A DNA stretch of 29,894 bases from an uncultured Gammaproteobacteria bacterium (lineage in GTDB: Bacteria; Pseudomonadota; Gammaproteobacteria; Rariloculales; Rariloculaceae). The notes beneath the pieces were generated by a model. The model was not told where the DNA came from. It saw only the letters and a program-made list of their open reading frames with translations, and did not search any database. A program made the translations under genes and the position numbers. Below, piece after piece: positions 8,876-16,802 of the stretch. Every line of letters begins with the position of its first letter. Position 1 is the stretch's first letter. The stretch is from the NCBI GenBank assembly GCA_946887385.1, contig CAMPKU010000014.1, forward strand, positions 1-29,894, written 5' to 3'.

Positions 8876-10141
8876 ATGAGGCAAATCCCACGCCGACGGC
8901 TCGTCAGCCAACTCACGAGAAGTACTGTTGCCGTCGTCATGGCGGGCGGCCGCGGTCAACGGCTCATGCAAATGACGGACCATCGAGCCAAGCCCGCCAC
9001 GCCGTTCGGCGGCAAGTACCGCATCATCGACTTCTCCTTGTCGAATTGCGTCAACTCGGGCATTCGCCAGATCTTCATCCTGACTCAGTATAAGGCGCAC
9101 TCCCTGATTCAGCATGTGCAGCGCGGCTGGGGCTACCTGCACGGCGAGCTCGGGGAGTTCATCGACATCGTTCCGGCGCAGCAGCAGCTTGGCGAGATCT
9201 GGTATCGCGGCACAGCGGATGCGGTCTACCAGAACCTCGACATCATTCAGCAGCATCGGCCGGAGACGGTGCTGATCCTGGCCGGGGATCACGTTTACAA
9301 GATGGACTACGGCCCCCTGGTGGCGTTCCACAAGGAAAGCGGCGCGGACATCACGATCGGCGGTGTGCAAGTGCCCATCGCCCAGGCGCACGAGTTCGGC
9401 GTGATGACGCTCGGTGCGGATCATCGGGTCACCAGCTTCGACGAGAAACCGCAGGAGCCGCGGCCGATGCCCGGCCGCGAAGGCGTCGCGCTCGCATCGA
9501 TGGGCATCTACGTCATCAATCCGGAATTTCTGCGCGAGGCGCTCGAGCGCGACGCCGCGATACCGGATTCGGCGCACGATTTCGGCCGCAACATCGTGCC
9601 CGAGGCCGTCTCGAACCGGCGCGTGTTCGCCTATCCTTTCGAAGACGTGGAGACGAAAGCGCAGCGCTACTGGCGCGACGTCGGCACCGTGGACGCCTAC
9701 TACGCCGCGAACATGGAGCTCATTCACGTGAGCCCCGAGCTCAATCTCTACGACGAAGCCTGGCCCATCTGGACGTACCAGCAACAGGTTCCCGGCGCGA
9801 AGTTCATTCTCGACGAGGAAGGCCGCCGCGGCCTCGCGATCAACTCGATGATCGCGGGCGGCTGCATCATTTCGGGCGCCGTGGTTCGCGAATCGCTGCT
9901 GTTCTTCAGCGTGGTGGTCGACGAGGGCAGCGAGGTGCGCCGCTCGGTGGTGCTGCCCGAGGTCGAGATCGGCCGCAGCTGCTACATCGCGAACGCCATC
10001 ATCGACGAAGGGTGCAGTATCCCGCACGGCACCGTCATCGGCCGCGACCATGAGGCCGATGCGAAGCACTTCCACGTCACCGATCAGGGCGTCGTGCTGG
10101 TGACGCGCGGCATGCTGGCGGCTCTGCGCCGCGGCAGCTGA
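8876..10141 (+). CDS. glgC: Glucose-1-phosphate adenylyltransferase (ADP-glucose pyrophosphorylase)
   Basis: It makes ADP-glucose from glucose-1-phosphate and ATP, the committed step of bacterial glycogen synthesis. The protein has 421 residues, as usual. The N-terminal nucleotidyltransferase domain has VVMAGGRGQRLMQMTDHRAK, KPATPFGGKYRIIDFSLSN, WYRGTADAVYQN and VLILAGDHVYKMDYG. The sugar-phosphate site has FDEKP and ASMGIYVI, followed by DFGRNIVPEAV and YWRDVGTVDAYY. The C-terminal left-handed beta-helix includes SGAVVRESLLF and RRSVVLPEVEIG. The ATG at 8876 follows AGGG at short spacing. The start is divergent from glgB and 12 nt separate the stop from malQ. Enzymes of this type are normally controlled by allosteric sugar phosphates. 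The N-terminal basic segment RQIPRRRLVSQL fits that class, but effector identity cannot be read from the sequence. Confidence 0.96.
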   Translation: MRQIPRRRLVSQLTRSTVAVVMAGGRGQRLMQMTDHRAKPATPFGGKYRIIDFSLSNCVNSGIRQIFILTQYKAHSLIQHVQRGWGYLHGELGEFIDIVPAQQQLGEIWYRGTADAVYQNLDIIQQHRPETVLILAGDHVYKMDYGPLVAFHKESGADITIGGVQVPIAQAHEFGVMTLGADHRVTSFDEKPQEPRPMPGREGVALASMGIYVINPEFLREALERDAAIPDSAHDFGRNIVPEAVSNRRVFAYPFEDVETKAQRYWRDVGTVDAYYAANMELIHVSPELNLYDEAWPIWTYQQQVPGAKFILDEEGRRGLAINSMIAGGCIISGAVVRESLLFFSVVVDEGSEVRRSVVLPEVEIGRSCYIANAIIDEGCSIPHGTVIGRDHEADAKHFHVTDQGVVLVTRGMLAALRRGS

Positions 10142-10153
10142 GCGAGGCGGGCG

Positions 10154-11596
10154 ATGAACCTGCTCGCCGCGCGCCGTGCCGGCGTATTGCTGCATCCCAC
10201 CTCGTTGCCCGGGCCGGGTGCGCGCGGCACGCTGGGCGCCGACGCACGCCGCTTCGTGGATTGGCTGGCCGCCGGCTCGTTCGCGGTGTGGCAGACGCTG
10301 CCGCTCGGCGTCACGGACGCTTACGGCTCACCGTATCTCTTGCGCTCCGCGTACGCCGGCGATCCCCGCTTCATCGACGAGGCGGATCTCGCCAGCGAAA
10401 AGCTCCTGCCGCCGGGTCTCGGCGGTAGCGGCGAGCGCGCCGCGCGCTATGCGTCGTTTGCGGCGCTCGCAACGCCTCCACAGCGCCGAGCGTTTGCGGC
10501 TTTCGTGCAGGCGCGCCGGCGCTGGCTGCTGCCGTACGGCCTATTCGAGATCCTGAGCGCGCGGTTCGGCGGAGCGCCGTGGTGGCAGTGGCCGGCGCCG
10601 TTCCGCAACCCGCACGCGGCCGCCTTGCGCCGGTGCCTCGCCGACAATCGCGAGCAATTTCGCGCGCTGCTGCTCGAGCAATATCTGTTCGAGCTGCAAT
10701 GGACCGCGCTGAAGCGCTATGCGAACGAGCGCGGCGTGTACTTGTTCGGCGACCTGCCGTTTTACGTGGATCGCAACAGCGTGGAGGTCTGGTGGCAGCC
10801 GGCGCTGTTCGCACTCGACGCCGCCGGCGAGCCGCAGGCCGTCGCAGGCGTACCGCCCGACTACTTCAATGCCGAAGGTCAGCTCTGGGGCAACCCGCTC
10901 TACGAGTGGGACGTGATGGAGCAGGACGGCTTCGAGTGGTGGGTGGAGCGCATGCGCTGCCAGCTCGCGCGGTTCGACCTCGTGCGCATCGACCATTTCC
11001 GGGCGCTCGAGTCGTACTGGGCCGTGCCCGCGGGCGCGCCGACGGCGCGTTCGGGCCAGTGGCGGCGCGGGCGCGGCGACGCGCTGCTCGAAACGCTGCA
11101 CCGGCAGCTCGGCGAGATGCCGCTCGTCGCGGAGGATCTCGGCCTCATTACCGACGAAGTGCGGGCGTTACGCGACCGCTTTGCGCTGCCCGGCATGGTG
11201 GTGCTGCAGTTCGCGTTCGACGGTTCGCCCGACAATCCGCACTTGCCGCGCCATCATCCCCGCAACGCCGTCGTCTACACGGGCACGCACGACAACGACA
11301 CGACCGTGGGCTGGTACGCCAACCTCGACCCGCACGCCCGCGACGTGGTCCACCGCATGCTCGGCCTCGAGGCTACGCCGCGCGTGCCCGAGTTCCTCGT
11401 CGAAGCCGCCTATGCGTCGAACGCGGCGCTTGCGATCGTGCCGATGCAGGACCTGCTCGCGCGCGACTCCGGCGCGCGCATGAATACGCCGGGCACGGTG
11501 GTCGGCAATTGGCGCTGGCGCTTCTCGTGGTCCGACGTGCCGGAGACGCTGGCGGCGGTGTCGCGGGAGCGGGCCGCGCGTTCCGGGCGCGGGTGA
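10154..11596 (+). CDS. malQ: 4-alpha-glucanotransferase (amylomaltase), GH77
   Basis: It transfers maltodextrin units between chains and recycles the short oligosaccharides left by debranching. The 480 residues match the shorter amylomaltase form without the extra N-terminal domains of E. coli MalQ. It opens with RRAGVLLHPTSLPGPGARGTLG. Substrate and catalytic motifs are DLPFYVDRNSVEVWW, GVPPDYFNAEGQLWGNPLY, RIDHFRALESYW with nucleophile D280, VAEDLGLIT with acid/base E327, and YTGTHDNDTTVGWY. It ends in the usual RMNTPGTVVGNWRWRF segment. It starts 12 nt after glgC, probably in the same operon. Its stop lies 9 nt from the convergent glgA stop. No separate promoter is evident. Confidence 0.95.
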   Translation: MNLLAARRAGVLLHPTSLPGPGARGTLGADARRFVDWLAAGSFAVWQTLPLGVTDAYGSPYLLRSAYAGDPRFIDEADLASEKLLPPGLGGSGERAARYASFAALATPPQRRAFAAFVQARRRWLLPYGLFEILSARFGGAPWWQWPAPFRNPHAAALRRCLADNREQFRALLLEQYLFELQWTALKRYANERGVYLFGDLPFYVDRNSVEVWWQPALFALDAAGEPQAVAGVPPDYFNAEGQLWGNPLYEWDVMEQDGFEWWVERMRCQLARFDLVRIDHFRALESYWAVPAGAPTARSGQWRRGRGDALLETLHRQLGEMPLVAEDLGLITDEVRALRDRFALPGMVVLQFAFDGSPDNPHLPRHHPRNAVVYTGTHDNDTTVGWYANLDPHARDVVHRMLGLEATPRVPEFLVEAAYASNAALAIVPMQDLLARDSGARMNTPGTVVGNWRWRFSWSDVPETLAAVSRERAARSGRG

Positions 11597-11605
11597 CGGT
11601 CCCTC

Positions 11606-13033
11606 TTACAGCAGCGAGCGGTAGAGCTCTTCGTACTGCGGCACGCGCTTCGGCCACGAGAAGTCCGCCGTCATGGCGTTGCGAACCAGATGCGCCCAGG
11701 CCGCGCGGTCGTCGAACCAGGCGAGGGCCGTGCGCACGCCCCAGAGCACGCCTTGCGGGTCGGCGTCGCGGAAGACGCTGCCGTTGCCCCGGCCCGTGGC
11801 CGCGTCGAAGTGCTCGATGGTGTCCGCGAGCCCGCCCGTTGCGCGCACGACGGGGATCGTGCCGTAACGCAGCGCGTACATTTGCGTGAGGCCGCAGGGC
11901 TCGTAGCGCGACGGCAGAACCGTGAGATCGGAGGCCGCAAATACCTCGTGCGCGAGCGGTTCGTCATAGCCTTCGATGAACGACAGGCGGCGGGGATGCA
12001 GCGCCGCTAGCCGGTGCAGCGCCGCGGCGAGCGGTGCATCGCCGTTGCCGAGCAAGACGAAACGCGCGCGGCTCTCCGCGAGCAGCAAGGGCAACGCGGC
12101 GGCCAAGAGGTCGATGCCCTTTTGCTCGACGAGGCGGCTCACCACGCCGACGAGCGGCGCGCCGTCGTCGGGATCGAGCGCGAGGCGCGCGAGCAGCCGC
12201 TTTTTGATGCGGCCCTTCGGTGCCAGGTTCGTCGCGTCGTACCGCTCGATCAGGAACGGGTCGCGGTCGGGTGACCACACCCCGTAATCGACGCCGTTCA
12301 AGATCCCGATCAAGTCCGGACCGCGTGCTTGGAGCACGTCCTCGAGACCCATGCCGAACTCCGGCCGGCGGATCTCGTCGGCGTACGTGGGGCTCACGGT
12401 GGTAACGCGGAGCGCCGCGCGCAAGCCGGCGCGCAGGAAATTCGTGCCGCCGCCCACGCGCGCATCCGCCGGCAACACCTGCTCGAGCGCCGCGAACCCT
12501 TGCGCTTGAAGGATTTCGTCCGCAAACACGCCTTGATAGCCCACGTTGTGCAGCGTCAACACCGTCGGCGCGCGGCTGCGCGGCTCGAGGCGCTGAAACA
12601 CAGGCACGAGCGCCGTGTGCCAGTCGTGGCAATGGATCACGTCGGGACGCCACTCGCGGCCGGTGCTGACCGCGACGGCCGCCGCGGCGAGATGCAGGAA
12701 CCGCCCTGCGTCGCGGGCGTCGCCCGTATAGATTTCGTCGCCGGTGCGCTCGCCGAGGTCGAGCAAAAATACGCGCGGCTGCGCGCTCCGCTTCCCTGCA
12801 TGCTCGGCTTTCTGCTCGGGCTCGATCTCGCCGAGCCGGAACGGGCCGCCGATGCCAGCGCCCGCTATCCGGCGCATGCCGCTCGGCCGCGCGAGATGAG
12901 CGTAGCGTGGTATCAGGACGCGGATCTCGTGGCCGGCCCCAGCCAGCGCGTTGCTCAAGCCCGCTACGGCGTCCGCCAGCCCGCCCGTCTTAGCCCACGG
13001 GACGAGCTCCGCGCACACCATGAGGATCTTCAT
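11606..13033 (-). CDS. glgA: Glycogen synthase, GT5 (ADP-glucose dependent)
   Basis: It adds glucose from ADP-glucose to the non-reducing end of alpha-1,4-glucan. It has 475 residues, the normal bacterial length. The N-terminus MKILMVCAELVPWAKTGGLA holds the sugar-nucleotide-binding KTGGL motif. HCHDWHTALVPV, LTLHNVGYQG, VTTVSPTYADEI and GILNGVDYGVWSP are GT5 landmarks. The C-terminal Rossmann domain has GVVSRLVEQKGIDLL and PSRYEPCGLTQMYALRYGTIPVVRATGGL, including the donor-site glutamate in the E-P-C-G-L segment. It starts 4 nt after the gltA stop and is therefore probably co-transcribed with citrate synthase, which is not the usual glg arrangement. The segment at residues 52-90 (SGMRRIAGAGIGGPFRLGEI and beyond) is less well matched to the family, but no frameshift is needed. 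Confidence 0.94.
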   Translation of the reverse strand: MKILMVCAELVPWAKTGGLADAVAGLSNALAGAGHEIRVLIPRYAHLARPSGMRRIAGAGIGGPFRLGEIEPEQKAEHAGKRSAQPRVFLLDLGERTGDEIYTGDARDAGRFLHLAAAAVAVSTGREWRPDVIHCHDWHTALVPVFQRLEPRSRAPTVLTLHNVGYQGVFADEILQAQGFAALEQVLPADARVGGGTNFLRAGLRAALRVTTVSPTYADEIRRPEFGMGLEDVLQARGPDLIGILNGVDYGVWSPDRDPFLIERYDATNLAPKGRIKKRLLARLALDPDDGAPLVGVVSRLVEQKGIDLLAAALPLLLAESRARFVLLGNGDAPLAAALHRLAALHPRRLSFIEGYDEPLAHEVFAASDLTVLPSRYEPCGLTQMYALRYGTIPVVRATGGLADTIEHFDAATGRGNGSVFRDADPQGVLWGVRTALAWFDDRAAWAHLVRNAMTADFSWPKRVPQYEELYRSLL

Positions 13034-13037
13034 CGCG

Positions 13038-14327
13038 CTACTTGCGCTGCTCCAGGGGAACGTAAGCGCGCTTCGTCGCCCCCGTGTAGACCTGCCGCGG
13101 CCGGTCGATACGCTGGTTTTCGCCGATGCGAACCTCGCGCCAATGCGCGATCCAGCCCGGCAAGCGGCCGATCGCGAACATCACCGTGAACATGTTCGTC
13201 GGGACACCGAGCGCACGCATGATGATGCCGCTGTAATAGTCGACGTTCGGATAGAGCTTGCGCTTGATGAAGTACTCGTCGTGCAGCGCCACTTCCTCGA
13301 GACGCATGGCGGTCTCGAGCAGCGGGTCGTCGATGCCGAGCTTCTTGAGCAGCGCGTGGCAGGCGTCTTTGATGATCTTCGCGCGGGGATCGAAGTTCTT
13401 GTAAACGCGGTGGCCGAAGCCCATGAGGCGCGAATGAGCGTCCTTGTCCTTCACCCGAGCGATGAAGCTGTCGAGCTTCTCGCCGCTGTCGTTGAGCTGC
13501 GACAGCATCTGCATGACCGCCACGTTGGCGCCGCCGTGCAGCGGCCCCCAGAGCGCGCAGACGCCCGCGGCCACGGAGGCGTACAGGCTCGCTTGCGACG
13601 AGCCGACCATGCGGACCGTGGACGTCGAGCAATTCTGCTCGTGGTCGGCGTGCAGCAGCAGGAGCTGATCCAGCGCCCGAACGACGACGTCGTCGGGCTG
13701 GTACAGCTTGTGCGGGAACGAAAACATCATGTGCAGGAAGTTGGCTGTATAGCGCAGCTCCGTGCGCGGATAGTTCACGGGCCGGCCGATCGACTTGCGG
13801 TAGCTCGCCGCCGCGATCGTGCGGACCTTGCTCATGATGCGCGCGGCCGGCTCCAAAAAGTGATCGTTGTCCTCGGGTTGCATCACTTCGGGCTGAAAGC
13901 AGCCGAGCGCGTTGATCATGGCCGATAGGATGGCCATCGGCGGCGCGTTGTTGGGAAAGCCGTCGAAGTGGTGCAGCATGTCCTCATGGATGTACTCGTG
14001 GCGGCCCAGCAGTCTGCGGAACTCCGCGAGCTGCGTGGCGCTCGGCAGCTCGCCGAAGATCAACAGATAGGCCGTCTCGACGAACGTGGAGCGCTCCGCA
14101 AGCTCCTCGACGGGGTAGCCGCGGTAGCGCAGGATTCCCTTTTCGCCGTCGATGAAGGTGATACTGCTCGTGCAGGCGCCGGTGTTGGCATACCCGCTAT
14201 CGAGCGTAATCAAGCCGGATTTCGCGCGCAGCTGCGAGATATCGATCGCCGTCTCCGCCTCTGTGCCGACCACCGTGGGCAATTCAATGCTCTTGTTTTC
14301 GTAGGTCAGCGTCGCGTTCTTCGTCAT
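13038..14327 (-). CDS. gltA: Citrate synthase, type II (hexameric Gram-negative type)
   Basis: It condenses oxaloacetate and acetyl-CoA in the first TCA-cycle step. The protein has 429 residues, matching the NADH-regulated hexameric type. It begins with a small beta domain (ATLTYENKSIELPTVVGTEA), then ITFIDGEKGILRYRGYPVEELAE. The core has LHADHEQNCSTSTVRMVGSS and the active-site segment LWGPLHGGANVAVMQML, followed by LMGFGHRVYKNFDPRA. The C-terminal motifs are PNVDYYSGIIMRALGVP and GRLPGWIAHW. A strong ribosome-binding site, GGAGG on the minus strand at 14334-14338, lies 6 nt before the ATG. The next minus-strand gene, glgA, follows after 4 nt. It diverges from the aminomutase gene at 14495, with about 167 nt between the two starts. 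Confidence 0.97.
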   Translation of the reverse strand: MTKNATLTYENKSIELPTVVGTEAETAIDISQLRAKSGLITLDSGYANTGACTSSITFIDGEKGILRYRGYPVEELAERSTFVETAYLLIFGELPSATQLAEFRRLLGRHEYIHEDMLHHFDGFPNNAPPMAILSAMINALGCFQPEVMQPEDNDHFLEPAARIMSKVRTIAAASYRKSIGRPVNYPRTELRYTANFLHMMFSFPHKLYQPDDVVVRALDQLLLLHADHEQNCSTSTVRMVGSSQASLYASVAAGVCALWGPLHGGANVAVMQMLSQLNDSGEKLDSFIARVKDKDAHSRLMGFGHRVYKNFDPRAKIIKDACHALLKKLGIDDPLLETAMRLEEVALHDEYFIKRKLYPNVDYYSGIIMRALGVPTNMFTVMFAIGRLPGWIAHWREVRIGENQRIDRPRQVYTGATKRAYVPLEQRK

Positions 14328-14367
14328 GAGGAGCCTCCGAGTCGTGGAAGTATTCTACGCAAAGTGC

Positions 14368-14395
14368 TTGCAATCTATGACCCGCGTTTTATATT
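14368..14395 (+). promoter_or_regulatory. Candidate sigma-70 promoter for the aminomutase operon
   Basis: TTGCAA at 14368-14373 and TATATT at 14390-14395 are separated by 16 nt, in the gap between the divergent gltA and aminomutase genes. Transcription would begin near 14402 and give a leader of about 93 nt carrying the hairpin at 14432-14455. This is a consensus match only. The gap must also hold a gltA promoter, for which I see no clear match. Confidence 0.4.
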
Positions 14396-14431
14396 TACGC
14401 CCGTTTTCGTTGCGGGTAGATGGTCTGCCCA

Positions 14432-14455
14432 CCCGGTAACGACGGAATTGCCGGG
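14432..14455 (+). promoter_or_regulatory. Hairpin with overlapping direct repeat in the aminomutase leader
   Basis: CCCGGTAA at 14432-14439 and TTGCCGGG at 14448-14455 can form an 8-bp RNA stem, including one G-U pair, around an 8-nt loop. GGTAACGAC occurs at 14435-14443 and again at 14454-14462, 19 nt apart or close to two helical turns. The element lies about 40 nt before the GTG start. It could be an operator or a leader structure. No run of T follows, so it is not a standard terminator. Confidence 0.35.
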
Positions 14456-14494
14456 TAACGACTGGACGACGGGCACCGAGCCCCTGGACGACCG

Positions 14495-15790
14495 GTGAGC
14501 AAACTGCTGTCCCTGGAGGAAGAACCTCCGAGTCCGGTGCAAGCCGAACTGCCTCTAGTCCGAAAGTCATCCCTCGATCTTCGCAAGCTCACCGGCCATG
14601 GTGCGCCGGTGCAGCTCGCGCCGGCGGCCCGTGCGCGTTTTGTCGTCAGCGGCTCCACCAACGAATTCCGCAAGCGCCACTTCCCCGGCGTGAAGACCGT
14701 CGAGTGGAACGATTGGCGTTGGCAGAATCGCAACCGCATCCGCAGCCTCGAGCAGCTCGAGCGCGTCATATCCGTCACCGACGAAGAGCGGGCCGCCATC
14801 ACCCGCCACGAAGGCCCGCTGCCGATCGGTGTGACGCCCTACTACCTGAGCCTGATCGATGCGAAGGACGCGTCGCAGGGCTTGCGGCGCACGACGATCC
14901 CCGCGCTCGCCGAGTTCGACCGTACGCCGGGCGAGGAGCTCGATCCGCTCGGCGAAGACGGCCACAGCCCCGTGCCAGGGCTCGTTCACCGCTATCCCGA
15001 TCGAGTGCTGCTGCTCGTCACGAATTTTTGCTCGGTCTACTGCCGGTACTGCACGCGAGCGCGGCTCGTGGGCGCGAGCGGCGAACGCGCGCTGCGCAAG
15101 GCTGACATCGACCGCGCCATCGAGTACATCGCCGCCACGCCTGCGGTCAGAGATTGCCTGATCTCGGGCGGTGATCCGCTGTCGCTCGACGATGAGCGCC
15201 TCGAGTACGTGCTCGCGCGCCTGAAAGCCATTCCGCACCTCGAGTTCATCCGCATCGGCAGCAAGCAGCCGGTCGTCCAGCCCATGCGCGTGACGCCCGC
15301 GCTCACGAAAATGCTGCGCCGCTATCATCCTTTGTGGATGAGCCTGCACTTCACGCATCCCGACGAGGTGACGCCCGAGGTGGCCGAGGCGTGCGGCCGG
15401 CTTGCCGACGCCGGAATCCCCCTCGGCAGCCAGACCGTCCTCCTGAAAGGCGTCAACGACGACGTCGCAACGCTGAAGAAGCTGTTCCATGCGCTGCTTA
15501 AGATCCGTGTGCGGCCGTACTATCTGTATCAGTGCGATCCGATCAGCGGCTCGAGCCACTTTCGCACCAGCGTGGACAAGGGCCTCGAGCTGATCGGTCA
15601 GATGCGCGGCTACACCACCGGCTACGCCGTGCCGAGCTACGTCGTCGACGCTCCCGGCGGCGGCGGCAAGATCGCGCTGCTGCCGAGTGCCGTGATCGGC
15701 CGCGACGGCGACGACCTGCTGCTGCGCAACTTCGCCGGCGAGGAGTGCCGGTATCCCGATCCCGACGGTACGCTGGGCAAGCAACCGTAA
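14495..15790 (+). CDS. kamA: Lysine 2,3-aminomutase-type radical SAM enzyme
   Basis: It is predicted to convert L-lysine to L-beta-lysine using S-adenosylmethionine, a 4Fe-4S cluster and pyridoxal phosphate. The protein has 431 residues. The cluster motif is C179-x3-C183-x2-C186 (CSVYCRYC). The SGGDPLSL segment binds SAM. PLP would bind K392 in DAPGGGGK. The two aspartates that hold the lysine side-chain amine in the clostridial enzyme are present as D348 (YQCDP) and D385, with the same spacing (37 residues, then 7 to the lysine). Glutamate-specific relatives replace them. The tail after K392 is longer than in EpmB, the EF-P-modifying paralogue, and no EF-P gene is nearby. The GTG start at 14495 has only a weak ribosome-binding site. 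Two ATP-grasp ligases and an acetyltransferase follow, which suggests beta-lysine is a building block. Confidence 0.87.
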   Translation: MSKLLSLEEEPPSPVQAELPLVRKSSLDLRKLTGHGAPVQLAPAARARFVVSGSTNEFRKRHFPGVKTVEWNDWRWQNRNRIRSLEQLERVISVTDEERAAITRHEGPLPIGVTPYYLSLIDAKDASQGLRRTTIPALAEFDRTPGEELDPLGEDGHSPVPGLVHRYPDRVLLLVTNFCSVYCRYCTRARLVGASGERALRKADIDRAIEYIAATPAVRDCLISGGDPLSLDDERLEYVLARLKAIPHLEFIRIGSKQPVVQPMRVTPALTKMLRRYHPLWMSLHFTHPDEVTPEVAEACGRLADAGIPLGSQTVLLKGVNDDVATLKKLFHALLKIRVRPYYLYQCDPISGSSHFRTSVDKGLELIGQMRGYTTGYAVPSYVVDAPGGGGKIALLPSAVIGRDGDDLLLRNFAGEECRYPDPDGTLGKQP

Positions 15791-15812
15791 GAGCGCCGAC
15801 GCGCGCGCAAGG

Positions 15813-16802
15813 ATGACTGTGCGGATCGGGCTCACCTACGATCTGAAGAGCGACTATTTGGCACTCGGCTTTGCCGAGCACGAGGTTGCGGAGTTCGACT
15901 CTCCGGGCACGATCGACGCCATCGCCGCGGCATTGACGGAGCTCGGCCACGAGGTGGAGCGCGTGGGCCACGTGCGCTCGCTCGCCGAGCGGCTCGTGGC
16001 GGGGTGGCGCTGCGACGTCGTCTTCAATATCGCCGAGGGCGCTCACGGCTTCGGCCGCGAATCGCAGGTGCCGGCCTTGCTCGAGGCCTACGGCATTCCC
16101 TATACGTTCTCGGATCCGCTCGTCTGTGCGCTGACGCTGCACAAAGGCATGGCGAAACACGTGGCGCGCGGGTGCGGCGTGCCGACGCCGAGCTTTGCCG
16201 TGGTCACCACGCCGGAGGAGGCCGCGGCCGTTGCGCTGCCGTTGCCGCTGTTCGCCAAGCCCGTGGCCGAGGGCAGCAGCAAAGGCATCACCGCCAAGTC
16301 GCTGGTGACGTCGCGGGCCGCGCTCGTCGAAGTCTGCACGGAGCTGCTACAGCGCTACCGCCAGCCCGTGCTCGTCGAGGAGTATTTGCGCGGCCGCGAG
16401 TTCACCGTGGGCATTCTCGGCACGGGTAGCGCGGCACGTGCGCTCGCCACGCTCGAGGTGCTGCTGCTCGAAGGCGCCGACGCCGGCGTGTACTCGTACC
16501 GTAACAAGACCGAGTGGCAGGCGCTCGTCGACTACGGGCTGCTCGAGGCGGGGCCGCTGCGCACGGAGGTGGAAGCCGTCGCGCTCGCGTCGTGGCGCTG
16601 TCTCAATTGCCGCGATGCGGGGCGTGTAGACGTGAGGCTCGACGACGCCGGCCGGCCGCAGCTGCTCGAGGTCAATCCGCTCGCCGGGCTCATGCCGGGC
16701 TATTCGGACTTGCCGATCATGGCCGAGCGCAGCGGCATGAGTTATCGCAGCCTGATCGCCGAGATCCTGCGCTCGACGCTGGCGCGCATCGATGCCGCTT
16801 GA
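15813..16802 (+). CDS. ATP-grasp ligase, D-Ala-D-Ala ligase-like (first copy)
   Basis: This is a 329-residue ATP-grasp carboxylate-amine ligase that would join an amine to an acyl-phosphate made with ATP; its substrates are unknown. The N-terminal pre-ATP-grasp domain has CDVVFNIAEGAHGFGRESQ and LLEAYGIPYTFSDP. The ATP-grasp core has PLFAKPVAEGSSKGI, PVLVEEYLRGREFTVGIL and, near the end, the metal-binding LLEVNPLAGLMPGYSDLP. A housekeeping Ddl normally sits among cell-wall and division genes, which are absent here. It starts 22 nt after the aminomutase and overlaps the next ligase by 11 nt. I infer a role with beta-lysine or another amino acid, not in peptidoglycan. The start ATG at 15813 has AAGG almost touching it, so initiation may be inefficient. 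Confidence 0.85.
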   Translation: MTVRIGLTYDLKSDYLALGFAEHEVAEFDSPGTIDAIAAALTELGHEVERVGHVRSLAERLVAGWRCDVVFNIAEGAHGFGRESQVPALLEAYGIPYTFSDPLVCALTLHKGMAKHVARGCGVPTPSFAVVTTPEEAAAVALPLPLFAKPVAEGSSKGITAKSLVTSRAALVEVCTELLQRYRQPVLVEEYLRGREFTVGILGTGSAARALATLEVLLLEGADAGVYSYRNKTEWQALVDYGLLEAGPLRTEVEAVALASWRCLNCRDAGRVDVRLDDAGRPQLLEVNPLAGLMPGYSDLPIMAERSGMSYRSLIAEILRSTLARIDAA

